64,000 nt of DNA from positions 27,342 through 91,341 of the forward strand of contig NW_025945714.1 of assembly GCF_000764305.2 (NCBI RefSeq), given 5' to 3'. Positions 21,401 to 28,023 of this stretch are shown piece after piece. Made by a program: the position numbers and the translations under genes. This DNA is from Hyalella azteca. Lineage: Eukaryota > Arthropoda > Malacostraca > Amphipoda > Hyalellidae. The notes beneath the pieces are model-generated. The model saw nothing but the letters and a program-made list of their open reading frames with translations, did no database searches and was not told the origin of the DNA. How positions within the stretch are numbered: the stretch's first letter is position 1; every line of letters begins with the position of its first letter.

Positions 21401-21659
21401 CAATAAGCAAAATAAAAATAAGACTGCGATATTTTCACTCGCCAAGCCTCCACTAAGTTGTACTTGTGTGTGCAGCGGGTGGGAGGTGTCGGGCGTGTGT
21501 GTGGTCGACGCGTCGGCAACATGTTTGTCTGCCGCCCTACCGCGCTGCTCCGATACTCCATGGAGCTCCCACTACCCCGACCCCAAGACTGAGCTCACAA
21601 TGTTGACAATTTTATTCTGTGCCATAGAAGAAATGTCCGCATTATGTTCCTGCCTATAA
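303..21659 (+). CDS. oxt: Peptide O-xylosyltransferase gene (multi-exon, scrambled in this assembly)
   Basis: The enzyme transfers xylose from UDP-xylose to serine of proteoglycan core proteins in the Golgi, the first step of heparan/chondroitin sulfate synthesis. The exons encode, in protein order, a possible type II membrane anchor, a WSC domain (absent from vertebrate XYLT1/2 but found in invertebrate OXT), the Branch glycosyltransferase domain with [31 protein letters not shown] and [11 protein letters not shown] motifs, and the Xylo_C domain ending in a Cys-rich tail with [11 protein letters not shown]. By phase and homology the order is 2851-3042, 6285-6438 (copy 303-456), 1793-1935, missing part, 11253-11452, 12318-12484, missing part to 13180, 13670-13846, 14444-14549, 16224-16379, 8903-9042, 17742-17846, 18623-18880 (copy 9581-9823), 10596-10647, 19535-19741, 21476-21659. 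Splice phases agree at nearly every join that can be tested. The exons coding the front of the Branch domain, and one before the LLPAE motif, are not seen. Gene identity is firm; physical order is not. Confidence 0.93.
402..840 (+). repeat. 123-bp tandem array spanning the WSC exon donor (4 copies)
   Basis: The last 55 or so bases of the exon, its GTGAGC/GTGAGG donor and about 65 bases of intron are repeated. TGTGCACAG starts at 402, 525, 648 and 771, an exact 123-bp period. Each copy keeps the coding stretch [18 protein letters not shown] and an intact donor. Confidence 0.9.
841..1242 (+). other. AT-rich intron sequence, no gene seen
   Basis: This is intron between the two WSC exons. Its first part matches 6575-6720 beside the second WSC copy. 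A single N at 1242 marks a contig join. Confidence 0.6.
1243..1796 (+). repeat. About 57-bp tandem array ending on the acceptor of WSC exon B
   Basis: Nine or so diverged units of the type TTAAGTAAGCACATATTGTA followed by CAGCATTTATTGTGTACTGTTG run up to the exon. The last unit supplies the real acceptor ATATTGTACAG at 1792, so earlier units carry acceptor-like TGTACAG copies. Confidence 0.8.
1793..1935 (+). CDS. oxt: oxt WSC-domain exon B
   Basis: The exon follows TATTGTACAG and encodes [15 protein letters not shown] and [19 protein letters not shown], the second half of the WSC domain with its conserved cysteines. It starts in the phase left by the upstream WSC exon. The exact donor (near CTA|GTGCGT) is uncertain because the exon end is tandemly repeated. 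Confidence 0.85.
1901..2124 (+). repeat. 56-bp tandem array spanning the WSC exon B donor (4 copies)
   Basis: CCTCACCATG (CCTCACTATG in the third copy) starts at 1901, 1957, 2013 and 2069. Each unit contains the last ~35 coding bases ([11 protein letters not shown]) plus the donor region. Confidence 0.88.
2125..2850 (+). other. Intron/intergenic, no gene seen
   Basis: The stretch holds a short TTTA microsatellite near 2235-2255 and otherwise unremarkable AT-rich sequence. Confidence 0.5.
2851..3042 (+). CDS. Type II membrane-anchor exon, probable oxt N-terminus
   Basis: An ATG in good context (AGCAAAATGG) opens 64 codons ending at a GAG|GTGAGA donor in phase 0. The protein starts [14 protein letters not shown], then basic residues (RRTCRK), then a hydrophobic span of about 18 residues (residues 24-41). 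This is the cytoplasmic tail plus signal-anchor layout of Golgi glycosyltransferases. It lies upstream of the second WSC exon, as expected for OXT. Phase 0 does not match the WSC exon, so at least one stem exon must lie between, possibly in the N gap at 3546. It could instead belong to another type II protein. Confidence 0.55.
3546..4395. other. Assembly gap (850 N)
   Basis: This is a run of N. It lies where an oxt stem exon is expected. Confidence 0.99.
4396..6040. other. AT-rich intron, no feature seen
   Basis: No exon, repeat array or RNA gene could be supported here on either strand. Confidence 0.5.
6285..6438 (+). CDS. oxt: oxt WSC-domain exon A, copy 2
   Basis: It is nearly identical to 303-456, with the same acceptor (TTGAACAG) and donor (TATGG|GTGAGG). 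The 5' flank from about 6048 also matches the flank of copy 1. A second tandem unit with donor lies at about 6503-6562, so this copy has two units where copy 1 has four. This copy lies downstream of the anchor exon, in the expected gene order. Confidence 0.88.
6905..7030. repeat. GATT/TTTTTGAT low-complexity tract
   Basis: The stretch is runs of GATTAAATCA followed by repeated TTTTTTGAT. It directly precedes the truncated exon copy at 7051. Confidence 0.7.
7051..7126 (+). CDS. oxt: Truncated second copy of an oxt Branch-domain exon
   Basis: It encodes [20 protein letters not shown] and the donor GCAG|GTGCGT, matching 14474-14549. The first 30 bases of the exon are missing and homology starts abruptly at 7051, so this is a contig edge or a truncated duplicate. 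Its 3' flank to about 8040 matches the flank of the full exon. Confidence 0.8.
7655..7795. repeat. GCTAACNNNTTAGC-type repeat, possible hAT end
   Basis: The sequence CAGTGGTGGGCACAGC followed by alternating GCTAACC / AGTTAGC motifs resembles the end of a hAT-type element. No matching second end was found. Confidence 0.3.
8041..8078. other. Nextera mate-pair junction adapter left in the assembly
   Basis: CTGTCTCTTATACACATCT is followed directly by AGATGTGTATAAGAGACAG. These are the two Tn5 mosaic ends back to back, the known circularisation junction of Nextera mate-pair libraries. Homology with the second oxt copy stops here, so it marks a chimeric join. Confidence 0.98.
8098..8500. repeat. 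Interspersed element bounded by AAGTTACCCC motifs
   Basis: CTAAGTTACCCCATTTGGGG at 8101 and CAAAGTTACCCC twice at about 8455-8481 flank an AT-rich stretch without coding potential. The motifs are in direct orientation. Family unknown. Confidence 0.3.
8903..9042 (+). CDS. oxt: oxt Xylo_C exon (basic linker and [15 protein letters not shown])
   Basis: The acceptor GCGCGTAG precedes phase-1 codons [10 protein letters not shown], then [10 protein letters not shown] and [11 protein letters not shown], ending phase 0 at CAG|GTATGG. It fits exactly between the exon ending at 16379 (phase 1) and the exon starting at 17742 (phase 0). In the other copy, the single N at 16408 replaces this exon. Confidence 0.85.
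9043..9418 (+). repeat. 18-bp tandem array of CAG|GTATGG donors (about 21 copies)
   Basis: GTATGGATCCTGCTCCAG repeats perfectly from the exon's own donor to the N at 9419. Every unit recreates CAG|GTATGG, so each is both donor-like and acceptor-like. The period is a multiple of three and the exon frame stays open (VWILLQ per unit). Confidence 0.95.
9420..9560 (+). repeat. 33-bp tandem array upstream of the next exon acceptor
   Basis: Units of GTGTTGTATTGTACTCAGTG plus TATTGTATAGAAT repeat about four times and end just before the acceptor at 9580. The array corresponds to 18250-18600. Confidence 0.85.
9581..9823 (+). CDS. oxt: oxt Xylo_C exon ([13 protein letters not shown]), copy 1
   Basis: The 81 codons run from CCCCCCCAG| to GATGAG|GTCAGC, phase 0 at both ends. 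[16 protein letters not shown] matches the XYLT segment GTDWDAKERLFRNFGG. Compared with 18623-18880 it has three substitutions (T/S, M/L, F/Y) and lacks a 15-base CAG-rich insertion, so the two are alleles or close paralogues. Confidence 0.88.
10596..10647 (+). CDS. oxt: oxt Xylo_C exon start ([17 protein letters not shown])
   Basis: The acceptor CCCGGCAG precedes phase-0 codons [17 protein letters not shown], matching the XYLT segment around LNLPLRPGVW. No donor is visible; homology stops after GGCTGTGGCG, so the exon is cut, probably by a join. In the other copy this exon is destroyed by the N/adapter at 19212. Confidence 0.7.
10766..10914 (-). mobile_element. hAT-like MITE, CAGGGGCCATAC family, copy 1
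   Basis: This 149-bp non-coding element reads on the minus strand CAGGGGCCATACTTTCAAAA to TTAAAGTATGGATCCAG. It is a close relative of 23767-23916, including the internal segment ATGATTGGTGGATTTTGCTT. It lies in an oxt intron. Confidence 0.8.
11253..11452 (+). CDS. oxt: oxt Branch-domain exon ([16 protein letters not shown])
   Basis: It follows CCGTTCCAG and encodes [20 protein letters not shown] through [10 protein letters not shown] and [15 protein letters not shown], equivalent to SNVRVTPWRMATIWGG and FFINLSAADYPIR of human XYLT1. It ends ATCAA|GTAAGT in phase 2 and joins the next exon as [11 protein letters not shown]. Confidence 0.95.
11985..12140 (+). mobile_element. MITE-like element, AGCGCATTTTCTC family, copy 1
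   Basis: The core GACGAAAACGTGAAGTCA, GACAGACAGACGGACGGACA and GCACAATAGTGCATTTTTTC recurs at 15180-15330 and, inverted, at 26850-26960 and 38330-38440. Copies end in AGCGCATTTTCTC in inverted orientation. Confidence 0.7.
12318..12484 (+). CDS. oxt: oxt Branch-domain exon ([15 protein letters not shown])
   Basis: It follows TATGGTCAG and encodes [32 protein letters not shown] and [16 protein letters not shown], collinear with XYLT1 TNDQLVAFLSRY and MWRLGDRRIPEG. It ends GCGG|GTGAGT in phase 1. The next coding part expected (DWFLLNRRFVEYV region) is not present in the window. Confidence 0.95.
12485..13150 (+). repeat. 24-bp tandem array of GGGTGAGT donors (about 27 copies)
   Basis: Starting at the exon's own donor, GTGAGTCCTGCCCTGAGTCT plus GYGG repeats to 13150, where it abuts coding sequence [10 protein letters not shown]. 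Every unit keeps a near-consensus donor GG|GTGAGT. The period is a multiple of three and the frame remains open (GESCPESV per unit), so use of a distal donor could add repeats to the protein. The array could also be hiding a collapsed exon. Confidence 0.95.
13151..13180 (+). CDS. oxt: oxt Branch-domain exon, 3' fragment ([10 protein letters not shown])
   Basis: Ten codons match the XYLT1 segment FYSYTLLPAE and end at GCCGAG|GTGACG in phase 0, joining SFFHTVL of the next exon. The 5' part of this exon is absent, replaced directly by the 24-bp array. Confidence 0.8.
13160..13445 (+). repeat. 115-134 bp tandem repeat spanning the LLPAE exon donor (3 copies)
   Basis: The coding end and donor GCCGAG|GTGACGTGTTATTC recur with GTGAC at 13181, 13296 and 13430. 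Each copy keeps ACGCTGCTGCCTGCCGAG or a variant with one to a few changes. Confidence 0.85.
13670..13846 (+). CDS. oxt: oxt Branch-domain exon ([11 protein letters not shown])
   Basis: It runs from ATTGTGCAG| to TTGCAG|GTAACA, 59 codons, phase 0 both sides. [20 protein letters not shown] and [16 protein letters not shown] are among the best conserved xylosyltransferase motifs. Confidence 0.96.
13841..14090 (+). repeat. 30-bp tandem array of TTGCAG|GTAACA junctions (8 copies)
   Basis: Each unit contains the last coding bases CATTTCGCTAAGTTGCAG followed by the donor GTAACATCCGAA. Junctions fall at 13841, 13871, 13901, 13931, 13961, 13991, 14021 and 14051. The TTGCAG|GTAACA core can look like an acceptor and a donor at once. 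A TAG in the second unit closes the exon frame. Confidence 0.93.
14200..14415 (+). repeat. About 32-bp array with TTAGAGTCGCC units
   Basis: Units such as CTCTCTTAGAGTCGCCCCAC plus ATGCTGATTA repeat about six times, ending about 30 bases before the acceptor of the next exon. Each has a pyrimidine run followed by TTAG. Confidence 0.85.
14444..14549 (+). CDS. oxt: oxt Branch/Xylo_C boundary exon (FFARKFEAV)
   Basis: It runs from GACTACAG| to GTGCAG|GTGCGA and encodes [20 protein letters not shown] to [11 protein letters not shown], equivalent to [14 protein letters not shown] and DYYLYGNYPAG. It starts phase 0 and ends phase 1. A 5'-truncated copy is at 7051. Confidence 0.95.
14640..14745 (+). 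repeat. ATTGCATCTTCAT short tandem repeat
   Basis: ATTGCATCTTCAT / ATTGCATCTGCAT units repeat about eight times in the intron. Confidence 0.85.
15180..15330 (+). mobile_element. MITE-like element, AGCGCATTTTCTC family, copy 2
   Basis: It shares CGACGAAAACGTGAAGTCACG, the GACAGACGGACGGACAGACA run and GCGCAATAGTGCATTTTTTC with the element at 11985. Confidence 0.65.
15390..16200. other. Intron sequence, no gene seen
   Basis: It holds AT-rich sequence with short internal echoes (CTTCATTTT, GGTTTGAA). No exon is supported. Confidence 0.5.
16224..16379 (+). CDS. oxt: oxt Xylo_C exon ([14 protein letters not shown])
   Basis: The acceptor GCCCTTAG precedes [20 protein letters not shown] and ends TCCTCAG|GTACTC in phase 1. 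It matches XYLT1 TPGLRSYWENVYDEPDG and [20 protein letters not shown] follows the family pattern. Confidence 0.92.
16408..16530 (+). repeat. 18-bp GTATGGATCCTGCTCCAG array, second copy (about 7 units)
   Basis: After a single N at 16408 the array resumes with the same unit as 9043-9418 but with point changes (GATGCTGC, GTAATGATCC, GTAAGGATCC). The exon expected before it (8903-9042 in the other copy) is skipped at the N. Confidence 0.92.
16630..16819 (+). repeat. 21-bp GTGGTGATGGTGGTGGAGTGG array
   Basis: At least eight units run into the N gap, so the true array length is unknown. Confidence 0.92.
16820..17431. other. Assembly gap (612 N)
   Basis: The gap is flanked by a tandem array on each side, so it probably reflects unresolved repeats. 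Confidence 0.99.
17432..17765 (+). repeat. 37-bp tandem array carrying the acceptor TTGTGTTGCAG|GG (8 copies)
   Basis: Units GGTTGTGTTGCAGGGTGTGG plus TTGTAGGAGCTAACCAG repeat up to the exon. The real acceptor and first exon bases (TTGCAG|GGTGTGGT) are the last unit, so acceptor plus exon start were copied upstream. Confidence 0.93.
17742..17846 (+). CDS. oxt: oxt Xylo_C exon ([19 protein letters not shown])
   Basis: It has 35 codons, phase 0 both ends, from TTGCAG| to GTCCAG|GTGACC. Placed after [10 protein letters not shown] it corresponds to the XYLT1 segment around [20 protein letters not shown]. Confidence 0.85.
18250..18600 (+). repeat. 39-bp TGTATTGTATAGAATGTATG array
   Basis: Units of GTATGAGTGTTGTATTGTAT plus TCAGTGTATTGTATAGAAT repeat eight to nine times with variation, ending about 20 bases before the acceptor at 18622. 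It is the counterpart of 9420-9560. Confidence 0.88.
18623..18880 (+). CDS. oxt: oxt Xylo_C exon ([13 protein letters not shown]), copy 2
   Basis: The 86 codons run from GCCCCCAG| to GATGAG|GTATGC. It is homologous to 9581-9823 with five extra residues in a CAG-rich part ([13 protein letters not shown]). The end SVIVDVTDE joins HQVVPLRL of the exon at 10596. Confidence 0.9.
19213..19241. other. Partial Nextera junction adapter at a contig join
   Basis: After CCTGCAGCA and N, ATACACATCT is followed by AGATGTGTATAAGAGACAG, the end of one mosaic end plus a full second one. The join cuts the exon that starts CAC CAG in the other copy (10596). Confidence 0.96.
19242..19534 (+). other. Sequence of unclear origin between adapter and oxt exon
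   Basis: A GC-richer part (19380-19500) has no recognised coding match. It follows a chimeric join, so it may not belong to this locus. Confidence 0.4.
19535..19741 (+). CDS. oxt: oxt Xylo_C exon ([12 protein letters not shown] to [12 protein letters not shown])
   Basis: The acceptor CCTTTACAG and donor CAGGAG|GTTCAT bound 207 bases. The frame fixed by the 3' end gives [10 protein letters not shown], which joins [11 protein letters not shown] at 21476 by completing AG|C, matching XYLT1 [19 protein letters not shown]. The 5' boundary is less certain and no match was found for the first 15 codons. Confidence 0.65.
20475..20515 (+). CDS. oxt: Fragmentary second copy of the same oxt exon end
   Basis: Directly after a single N at 20474, the last 41 exon bases ([11 protein letters not shown]) and GTTCTT donor recur. 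The following ~200 bases also match the intron after 19741, so it is an allelic contig edge. Confidence 0.8.
21121..21192 (-). mobile_element. tRNA-like (SINE-type) promoter sequence
   Basis: Reading the minus strand, TAGTGGTCAACAGG resembles an A box and GTGGGTTCGAGGC a B box about 35 bases later. It is too divergent from tRNA structure to call a tRNA gene. Confidence 0.4.
21200..21425 (+). repeat. ACTCAATAACCATCATAAAAAT repeat
   Basis: Units of TTTTTTACTCAATAACCATC plus ATAAAAATA recur about six times in the last oxt intron. Confidence 0.8.
21476..21659 (+). CDS. oxt: oxt last coding exon (Cys-rich C-terminus)
   Basis: It follows TGTGTGCAG and encodes [39 protein letters not shown] and a short tail ending TAA at 21657. 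It matches XYLT1 [20 protein letters not shown] and AWSSFSPDPKSEL. Confidence 0.93.
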
Positions 21660-21910
21660 CAAAACCTCGCATTTTTATGTGTCAATTTTAGACAGAATTA
21701 CATAATTTAGCTTGTAACTTAACTTAATTATCATAATTTAACTTTATGTTGAATCTCTCGTGCTTGATATATTCTTGAGTGTGCTTTATGGGATCGATTA
21801 TCCTATTTATGTGTTGATGATTTGATGATATTCTTTAAGTTATAGTTTTAATAGTCAAACCTTGTGGTTGCCTGTCTTACATCTACTTTTTTATGGGCAT
21901 TTTTTCTTCT

Positions 21911-22841
21911 CTCCCAACTGTCTGTGTCCATCAGTTGGCCTCTAGACGCTCTCCCAACTGTTGTGTCCATCAGTTGGCCTCAAGACGCTCTCCCAACTGT
22001 CGTGTCCATCAGTTGGCCTCTAGACGCTCTCCCAACTGTCGTGTCCATCAGTTGGCCTCTAGACGCTCTCCCAACTGTCGTGTCCATCAGTTGGCCTCTA
22101 GACGCTCTCCCAACTGTCGTGTCCATCAGTTGGCCTCTAGACGCTCTCCCAACTGTCGTGTCCATCAGTTGGCCTCTATTAACCGCACATAATACTGATC
22201 CTACATTTCTATACAACACTATTCACTGTTTCTATCTCTAGATAAATTATAGTACCAGGCAAATGACGTCAAAAAACGTTTAATTAACGTTATTTCAGCG
22301 TTAAATTGACGCTCGTTTGTTGAGTTGCAGGAATTCTATAGCTAGTGAACCATGGCACTGACATGAAAATTAATGGGTCAAATTGTCCATATTGTGACAC
22401 TCTCGCCCGCAGCACGAGCAGAGAGCGGAAGTAGCACTGATACGCTGCAAGAATAACGTATATGAGTCACGATGACCCACACATGGACGAAAGGTGTATC
22501 ACTATTTGCACAAAATCTCACTCATTTCTCTGAGTAGGACTTCAAAAATCGCTAATTTTAACTAGTTTTTATGACGTCTAGGAAGTCATATCACTCAGGT
22601 GCGTGTGAATAGCTATTGTTTACGTAGGAATTATAATATATAAATACTATATACGTAGTCAATATTATTTATACAATATAGTCGATATTATAAATACCAA
22701 TTACAATATTGTCGATAGCTTCCTTTGTGATATGGTGAGTCACAAGATTGCTGGTGCCATTCTTAGGTTAACCTAATGATAAGGTTAGTCTATTGATAAG
22801 CTTTGATAAACATTCACACATGATTTGATCTGATGATGTAT
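21911..22841 (+). repeat. Segmental duplication copy 1 with a 39-bp array
   Basis: It starts with about seven units of GCTCTCCCAACTGTCGTGTC plus CATCAGTTGGCCTCTAGAC (21911-22180), then unique sequence repeated at 23397-24164. It lies 3' of oxt. It has no coding evidence although the array is open in several frames. Confidence 0.9.
22385..22545 (+). mobile_element. MITE-like family with TTGTCCAAATAGTGAYGCAC ends (example copy)
   Basis: The element begins TTGTCCATATTGTGACACTC, has a middle near AGCACTGATACG and GAGTCACGATGACCCAC, and ends GTGTATCACTATTTGCAC plus AAAATCTCACTCATT, an inverted repeat of its start. Related copies lie near 23600, 24455(-), 25770(-), 26570(-), 30845(-), 33320, 33800, 37350(-), 38070(-), 48860, 49270 and 57740. 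A shared core is AACTGAGTCAGGATGACCCA. Confidence 0.75.
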
Positions 22842-23204
22842 CATAGTGATGTCTTGATCTGATGATGTATCATAGTGATGTCTTGATCTGATGATGTATC
22901 ATTATGATGTCTTCATCTGATGATGTATCATTATGATGTCTTCATCTGATGATGTATCATTATGATGATGTTTCATTATGATGATGTATCATCATGATGA
23001 TGATGTATCATTATGATGATGTTTCATTATGATGATGTATCATCATGATGATGTATCATTATGATGTTGATGTATCATTATGATGATGATTTATCATTAT
23101 GATGATGATGTATCATTATGATGATGATGTATCATTATGATGATGATGTATCATTATGATGATGATGTATCATTATGATGTTGATGTATCATTATGATGA
23201 TGAT
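22835..23204 (+). repeat. TGATGATGTATCATTA microsatellite-like array
   Basis: Alternating ATGATGATG / TATCATTATG units fill the space between the two duplicated blocks. TATCATTATGATGATG is partly self-complementary. Confidence 0.92.
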
Positions 23205-24164
23205 AGCTCTCCCAACTGTCGTGTCCATCAGTTGGCCTCTAGACGCTCTCCCAACTGTCGTGTCCATCAGTTGCCTCTTGACGCTCTCCCAACTGTTGTG
23301 TCCATCAGTTGGCCTCTAGACGTTCTCTCAACTGTCGTGTCCATCAGTTGGCCTCTAGACGCTCTGCCAACTGTCGTGTCCATCAGTTGGCCACTATTAA
23401 CGTACATAATACAGATCCTACATTTTTAAACAACACTATTCACTGTTTCTATCTCTAGATAAATTATAGTACCAGGCAAATGACGTCAAAAAACGTCTAA
23501 TTAACGTTATTTCAACGTTTAATTGACGCTCGTTTGTTGATTTATGTGAATTCTATTGCTAGTGAACCATGGCACTGACATGAAAATTAATGAGTCAAAT
23601 TGTCCATATAGTGACACTCTCGCCCGCAGCACGAGCAGAGAGCGGACGTAGCACTGATACGCTGCAAGAATAACGTATATGAGTCACGATGACCCACATA
23701 TGGATGAAAGGTGTAGCACTATTTTCACAAAATCTCACTCATTCCTCTGAGTAGGAACTTAATAATCAGGGGCCATACTTTCAAAACTCGCTAAGTGAAC
23801 GTAAGTACTTACGCTCTATTTTCTTGTCTATGATTGGTGGATTTTGCTTGAAAGACCGTCAATGATTGGCTGATGAACTTACGAACTCTTAACTTTTTTT
23901 GAAAGTATGGGCCCAGTAATTTTCACTAGTTTTTATGAGGTCTAGGAAGTTATATCACTCAGGTGCGTGTGAATAGCTATTGTTTACATAAGAATCATAA
24001 TATATAAATACTATATACGTAGTCAATATTATATATACAATATAGTCGATAGCTTCCATTGTGATATGGCGAGTCACAAGATTGCTGGTGCCATTCTTAG
24101 GTTAACCTAATGATAAGGTTAGTCTATTGATAAGCTTTGATAAACATTCACACATGATTTGATC
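23205..24164 (+). repeat. Segmental duplication copy 2 with inserted MITE
   Basis: It matches 21911-22841 in the same orientation: five units of the 39-bp array, then the same flank, interrupted by the MITE at 23767-23916 that copy 1 lacks. Confidence 0.9.
23767..23916 (+). mobile_element. hAT-like MITE, CAGGGGCCATAC family, copy 2
   Basis: The ends are CAGGGGCCATACTTTCAAAA and TTGAAAGTATGGGCCCAG, imperfect inverted repeats, 150 bp. It is absent from the otherwise homologous position near 22545, so insertion after the duplication is visible. Confidence 0.85.
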
Positions 24165-25189
24165 TACAACCAATACATATCTTCTATTGCCTTTTATTTA
24201 TTGTAACGCTGCCGTGATAATTTCTCTGGCTGCGTGGTGGATTAATCCAAATTTCTAGTATTAAAATTAGACAAAATAAAACAAATGCCGTTAGTAATAA
24301 CAAAATTAAATGGTGATTAAAATTATTCTATACACAAAAACAGGTTTTTCAATTGTTAACTAGAGCTAAGTCATTTAAGATTAACGGATTAATAACAGCT
24401 ATAGATTATTCGAATTTTTCGCCTTTATGCAGAATTTCGTGTTTGTGATCACGTTATCTGACTTTGTCCAAATTAAGATACATTTTTTCCCACCTATGGG
24501 TCATCCTGACTCAGTTTTTCCTGGCAAAATATCATACAAGTGCAACACGCAGAGAACGTGTCGCAATTTTGACAACTTGGAACGTTCATTTTTTTGAGTG
24601 TTGCCTGAATATATCACCGTGATATGCACTAGTCTGTGAGACTCCATGGATTAGTTAAGTCAATAATATTTAAATAAAATAAATTTAAATTAAATAAGTC
24701 AACAATATTTACATCTTGCGTGCTCTAGTCGTCAGTTCCCCCCATTTCTGGTCCCTGTGTTTGAGTTTTTTAAATTTATGGTAAATTTTTCGTTCAGTCG
24801 CTGGTTTACGTTAAAAAAAATTGTATATTTTTAAATTCTATCTTATTTCATTTGGCCCTCAACGAGAGTATGCAGTTGTTTCATAAACACTGTTAGTTTT
24901 AGAATATTTTGTTAAACTGTCAATGTCGTTGCAAAAAGTTCCATATGAAATTATCGATGTCTCGATAACATTGTATCAATGATAAATTGATATGGCGATA
25001 GCAACTATACATGAATATATATAAATATCAACTGAAAAATAAAAATAATGATGAATATCAACTGAACATAAATGTTCAGTTATTAGAGTCTCTATTTTTT
25101 TTTTAAAAATCTCTTGGAATCCTCATACAAAAACACGAACCTTTTCCCTGCCAAAGCTGCCACTTAGCAATGCTAGTGCCCATAGGTTG

Positions 25190-25400
25190 GTGCCATTTAA
25201 AATGTATGAATGTGTATAATGCATGACTGGGTAGAATGTATGAATGTGTAGAATGTTTGAATGTATATAATTCATGAATTTGTAGAATGCATGACTGGGT
25301 AGAATGTATGAATGTGTAAATTAGAATGTATGAATGTGTAGAATGTATGATTGTATATAATGCATGAATGAGTAGAAGGTATGATTATATTGAATGTGAA
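25190..25400 (+). repeat. GAATGTATGAATGTGTA repeat
   Basis: TAGAATGTATGAATGTG units recur irregularly about eight times. Confidence 0.8.
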
Positions 25401-26079
25401 CAGCTTGTATTGTATTTTATTGTAGTTGCTATTCATTATTGTGTAATAATCTCACATTTTAGAATTTTTCCATAACCTCTCATCAATCGGCAATGTATGT
25501 GAATCACCATCATTGTATGGACCACTCAATGATTTTGGGTTTAAGTGTAAAATATACAATGATATTGTTTCGTGCATATTGGCTGCCGTGTTTCAATATA
25601 CGCCAATATCTTTAGGTTGAGTTCATTTAAATGTCTTAGAATAAATTAGTGTATTTCATTTCATTCTATATTGAAATGAATAAAATTTAATTAAATCGCT
25701 CTAAATTGCTAAGTTATAATTTCTTTTTATGTCAATTCCAGGGTATCTGTAAGCATACACTCATACAAATGTGAGACTTTGTCTGAATTTCGATACACTT
25801 TTTTATATTTCAATACACTTTTTTTTTGTTTGGGTCTTCCTGACACAGTTTGGCCGGCACAAGGGCGTATCAGTGCTACGTCCCCTCTCTGTTCGTGCTG
25901 TATGTAACTAGTGTGTCACTATTAAGATAATATTACCCAATAATTTTTCTGTATGTGTTGCGGGCATATCTCATTAATATTAATTGCGTTCAGCATGTAG
26001 CTTCTATATCGATGCCATTTTGTGCCTCCTACAAATACATATTTAAACTAACTCAATTGTATGTATCCTTTCTCTAGTG

Positions 26080-26290
26080 CGAGCGCGACTAATCTTTTTA
26101 TATAATTGATATTATTGTAGCTAGCGCGCCTAATCGTTTTATAATACTTATATTATTATTGCTACCGCGCCTAATCGTTTCATATTATTAATATTATTGT
26201 AACTAGCGCGCCTAATCGTTTTATAATACTTATATTATTATTGCTACCGCGCCTAATCGTTTTATATTATTTATATCATTATAGCCAGCG
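26080..26290 (+). repeat. GCGCCTAATCGTTTTATA tandem repeat
   Basis: About four units of 50-60 bp, ACCGCGCCTAATCGTTTTAT plus ATTATTTATATTATTATTGCT. Its counterpart is at 37636-37760. Confidence 0.85.
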
Positions 26291-26849
26291 CCACTGATTT
26301 TTGTAATTTTTTTTTTATTCGAACTTAGATTGAAAATTTCGTTAACTGCTTTCAAATTTTCCCTGAGATTTCGGAACACATTCATCAAATTTTTTAAATA
26401 ATAATTGCCAACTTAACTAATTGAAGAAAGGCCCGGCCAAACCTTAATTAAACTAAGAACTCACTCTATGCCAAAATATCATGCTATGCAAATATATATA
26501 ATTGTTTAGTCTGAAGATGTTTTACACAGTGTAGGGAGAAATGTTGTGCGGAGGCCGCAAAATGACAGGATCTTGTCTCGGAATGATGCACTTTTTCGCG
26601 GGTCATCCTGACTCAGTTCGGCCATGTCCTATGGTGAATTAGTAAGAAATCAGTATCTTTTTTTTTGCACTTGACACATTAATTTTTCTGAATGTAACAT
26701 CTCATTATAGCTATAGATTTGAGTGTGCAATTTTGTCTTCCTTAAGCAAACTGGAAGAACTTTCCTTACTTGCGGGGTAAATATTTAACTACTGAGTAGT
26801 TATAGTTCTTGTAACAGTAACTTTTGGCGACACTACGACTGCATTTTTT

Positions 26850-26965
26850 AGCGCATTTTCTCATTTATGGATGGAAAAAAGGCGCTATTGTGCTCGTCAT
26901 GTCTGTCTGTCTGTCCGTGACTTCACGTTTTCGTCGACGAGAAAATGCGCTCTCTGTCACTCACT
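26850..26965 (-). mobile_element. MITE-like element, AGCGCATTTTCTC family, copy 3
   Basis: AGCGCATTTTCTCATTTATG at one end and GACGAGAAAATGCGCTCTCT at the other are inverted repeats, with GTCTGTCTGTCTGTCC between. Confidence 0.75.
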
Positions 26966-28023
26966 GCAATGAATACTGAGTTTTATTTTTTTTGCATATT
27001 GGACGTTTGCGTTGATAAGTTTTTTTTCCTGCTTATGCATAGAATTATATTTCAGAATAACAAAAGAGATTTTGTTCTCTTAAAAACACTTGAAAAGTTT
27101 TCACAATTTATTTCAAAAATTTACAACAGGGCTGTACATTTTCATGTTTTATTGTTTCATGACAAAGTTGTTAATACGATCTTCAGCGTTGAAATTCGTC
27201 ATTAGTTAATAAACCTACGTGACTCACTGCAGTTACTATGCCGTCGTATTAAAAATAGTTCGTAACTCCGTCAGCCAATCACTGATGGATTTTTAACCAA
27301 TCGGTGTTAATCACTGTCGGATTTTCAGCCAATTTTTGACGGATTTTGACGCTAAACCCATCAATCACAGGCGAGAAATCAACCGCTACGTGTACTCAAG
27401 CGGGTCCCAAACACGGTAAAAAAAATCTGCAAAACCAAGCCAAAAATTTCCTGAAATTCAGTTTAACGAATTCATCACATTATTATCCTTTAAAGATTTA
27501 ATTTATGATTCATTTGAAGTCCTCGATGATGACAAATAAATCAAGTGGATAACCACATCTTGAAGCCCTGCTAAATTTTGAAGGCGGCATGCCAAATTTA
27601 AATTTTATTCAGAAATTTAATTTATAATTTTTGCCTTAAAAATTTATTATTTCAGGCTCCGTAATTTTTTCGTAAAGTATGAAAATTTACATTTTTCATG
27701 AGAGTTCTACCTCCGCTGCTCTAATTTAAATGCTTATTTAATCGCTTCTAGTGCAAGGATTTGAACAGTTTTCGGGTGTTATGGGAGCATTATTACTGGT
27801 AAGCTAAATCTAACTGCTGCTGGTGCTGTTGTTGATGTTGCTGCAGTTGTTTCCGCTGGTACTACTGCTGTTCATATTGTACCTAGTGTTGTTGCCTTTG
27901 TTGGTGGTTCTTTTGCTGATGGTGCTCGTAGTCTAGTAGTTGTTGCTGGTGCTGTTTCTGTTACTGGTGCTGTTATTGCCGCTCCTATTGCTGCTGGTGG
28001 TGTTGTTACTGCTGCTGATGCTC

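Noticed and set aside
21911..22180. Repetitive protein in frame with RSPNCRVHQLAS units
   Set aside because: The 39-bp array is a multiple of three and open in several frames; it lies 3' of oxt and no splice sites or homology support coding.
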